Assembly (NCBI GenBank): GCA_023488645.1
Contig: JAMDDL010000030.1
Coordinates: 1-16,714 of the forward strand
Source: Actinomycetota bacterium
GTDB taxonomy: Bacteria > Actinomycetota > Humimicrobiia > Humimicrobiales > Humimicrobiaceae
DNA: 16,714 bases
Direction: 5' to 3'
The notes under the pieces are model-generated. The model made no database searches, was not told the origin of the DNA, and worked only from the letters and a program-made list of their open reading frames with translations. This document shows, one piece after another, positions 16,285 to 16,714 of this stretch (position 1 is its first letter; every line of letters starts with the position of its first letter). A program made the position numbers and the translations under genes.

Positions 16285-16505
16285 GCATTTCCAATCTCGT
16301 GATAGTGACAAAAGTAAGGCTGCAGAGATCAGGCTGGATGTTTCGAAAACACGCAAGCTTTGCCCCAGCGAGTCAAAGCTTGCTCGGATTCAGGCTTCGC
16401 TCTCCTCTTTACAGAGGAACCTTGCCCGCTCAGCCTTCATACGGTTTTCTCAAACACTCAACCTGATCCAAATTAATTTGTTTGCAATCACGAAATTGGA
16501 AATGC
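16285..16505. repeat. GC-rich imperfect palindrome, candidate MITE or structured RNA
   Basis: The outer arms at 16285-16303 and 16487-16505 are 19-bp inverted repeats with one mismatch. Inner arms at 16327-16350 and 16444-16468 are also inverted, with about 20 matches. The centre holds a perfect 10-bp stem GCAAGCTTTG/CAAAGCTTGC (16353-16362 / 16374-16383). A second hairpin has TCCTCT/AGAGGA (16403-16408 / 16413-16418) with loop TTAC, inside AGGCT/AGCCT (16392-16396 / 16432-16436). Bases 16321-16440 are 53% G+C against roughly 30% around them. TAAAACAAGA lies on both sides at 16262-16271 and 16509-16518 as direct repeats. No coding frame is apparent. A miniature inverted-repeat mobile element is my favoured reading; a small RNA is the alternative. 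Confidence 0.6.
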
Positions 16506-16561
16506 TTCTAAAACAAGATGCAGAATTGATGAAATGTAAAATATAAAAAAAGGCAATAAAA

Positions 16562-16619
16562 AACTCCGAGTTATCTTTTACCATAGCTTACACTTTAGGT
16601 TACTTAACATCTCGGAGTT
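16562..16619 (-). terminator. Rho-independent terminator with long loop, pointing left
   Basis: AACTCCGAG (16562-16570) and CTCGGAGTT (16611-16619) form a 9-bp perfect stem around 40 bases. On the minus strand the stem is followed by TTTTTT, and a few outer A-T or G-T pairs can extend it. It would end a leftward transcript from a gene beyond the right edge. On the plus strand there is no T-run. Confidence 0.55.
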
Positions 16620-16714
16620 CTTCTTAGAACTTTTCTCAGGGACTTTTCAGAAATTTTCTTAATCTTTGTTTACTTTCGTTAGCAAATTTCAGTTCTTTCT
16701 AAAGGTTGCCTCCG
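16620..16714. other. Right-edge sequence without a supported gene
   Basis: No frame is open through this stretch on either strand. A 20-codon minus-strand scrap (16698-16636, reading KELKFANESKQRLRKFLKSP) ends just before the terminator but is closed upstream by TAG, so it is at most the tail of a decayed or very small gene. Confidence 0.3.

Noticed and set aside
16285..16505. Integron attC site or CRISPR-type repeat
   Set aside because: The palindrome is long and nested but lacks the short conserved end boxes of attC sites, no integron integrase is nearby, and no regularly spaced repeat-spacer pattern occurs anywhere in the window.

Overview
The window is strongly AT-rich, roughly 70% A+T by eye. 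Lys, Asn and Ile dominate the proteins, and Shine-Dalgarno-type sites (AAAGGA, GAGG) precede several genes, so it is bacterial chromosome. The lineage cannot be fixed from sequence alone. Two clues are an adjacent pair of large UvrD-type helicase / RecB-type nuclease genes arranged like actinobacterial AdnAB, and an AmaP/Asp23-type membrane protein, common in Firmicutes and Actinobacteria. Together they suggest a Gram-positive-type or deep-branching, AT-rich actinobacterial-like lineage. This is inference.

Bases 1-5000 are an accessory patch of broken mobile DNA. It holds the C-terminal part of a dead IS1182-type transposase (cut by the left edge), a small uncharacterised PD-(D/E)XK nuclease-like gene, and an IS66-type transposase that has lost its N terminus. 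The IS66 gene is fused tail to tail with a tyrosine recombinase that has lost its own N-terminal domain. A complete tyrosine recombinase on the minus strand follows, converging on the broken one with a 6-base overlap.

Bases 5000-8400 carry an HXXEE-type membrane protein, a diacylglycerol/lipid kinase and an AmaP-like membrane protein, separated by long gaps with decayed coding scraps and small repeats. A tandem 13-bp repeat lies upstream of amaP.

Bases 8450-15081 form a DNA-repair block. A tRNA-Gly(CCC) gene is followed within 30 bases, across a run of 13 T, by two overlapping genes of about 1100 and 1063 codons. Each has an N-terminal UvrD-like motor and a C-terminal PD-(D/E)XK nuclease with four cysteines placed like an iron-sulfur cluster. 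They probably form a two-subunit, two-motor, two-nuclease complex for double-strand-break end resection. The first motor has degenerate helicase motifs; the second is canonical.

Bases 15100-16714 hold ilvE (branched-chain aminotransferase) on the minus strand, converging on the repair block across an AT-only hairpin. Beyond it, a GC-rich imperfect palindrome of about 220 bp is flanked by 10-bp direct repeats and looks like a MITE or structured-RNA element. A large-loop intrinsic terminator then points left from a gene beyond the right edge.
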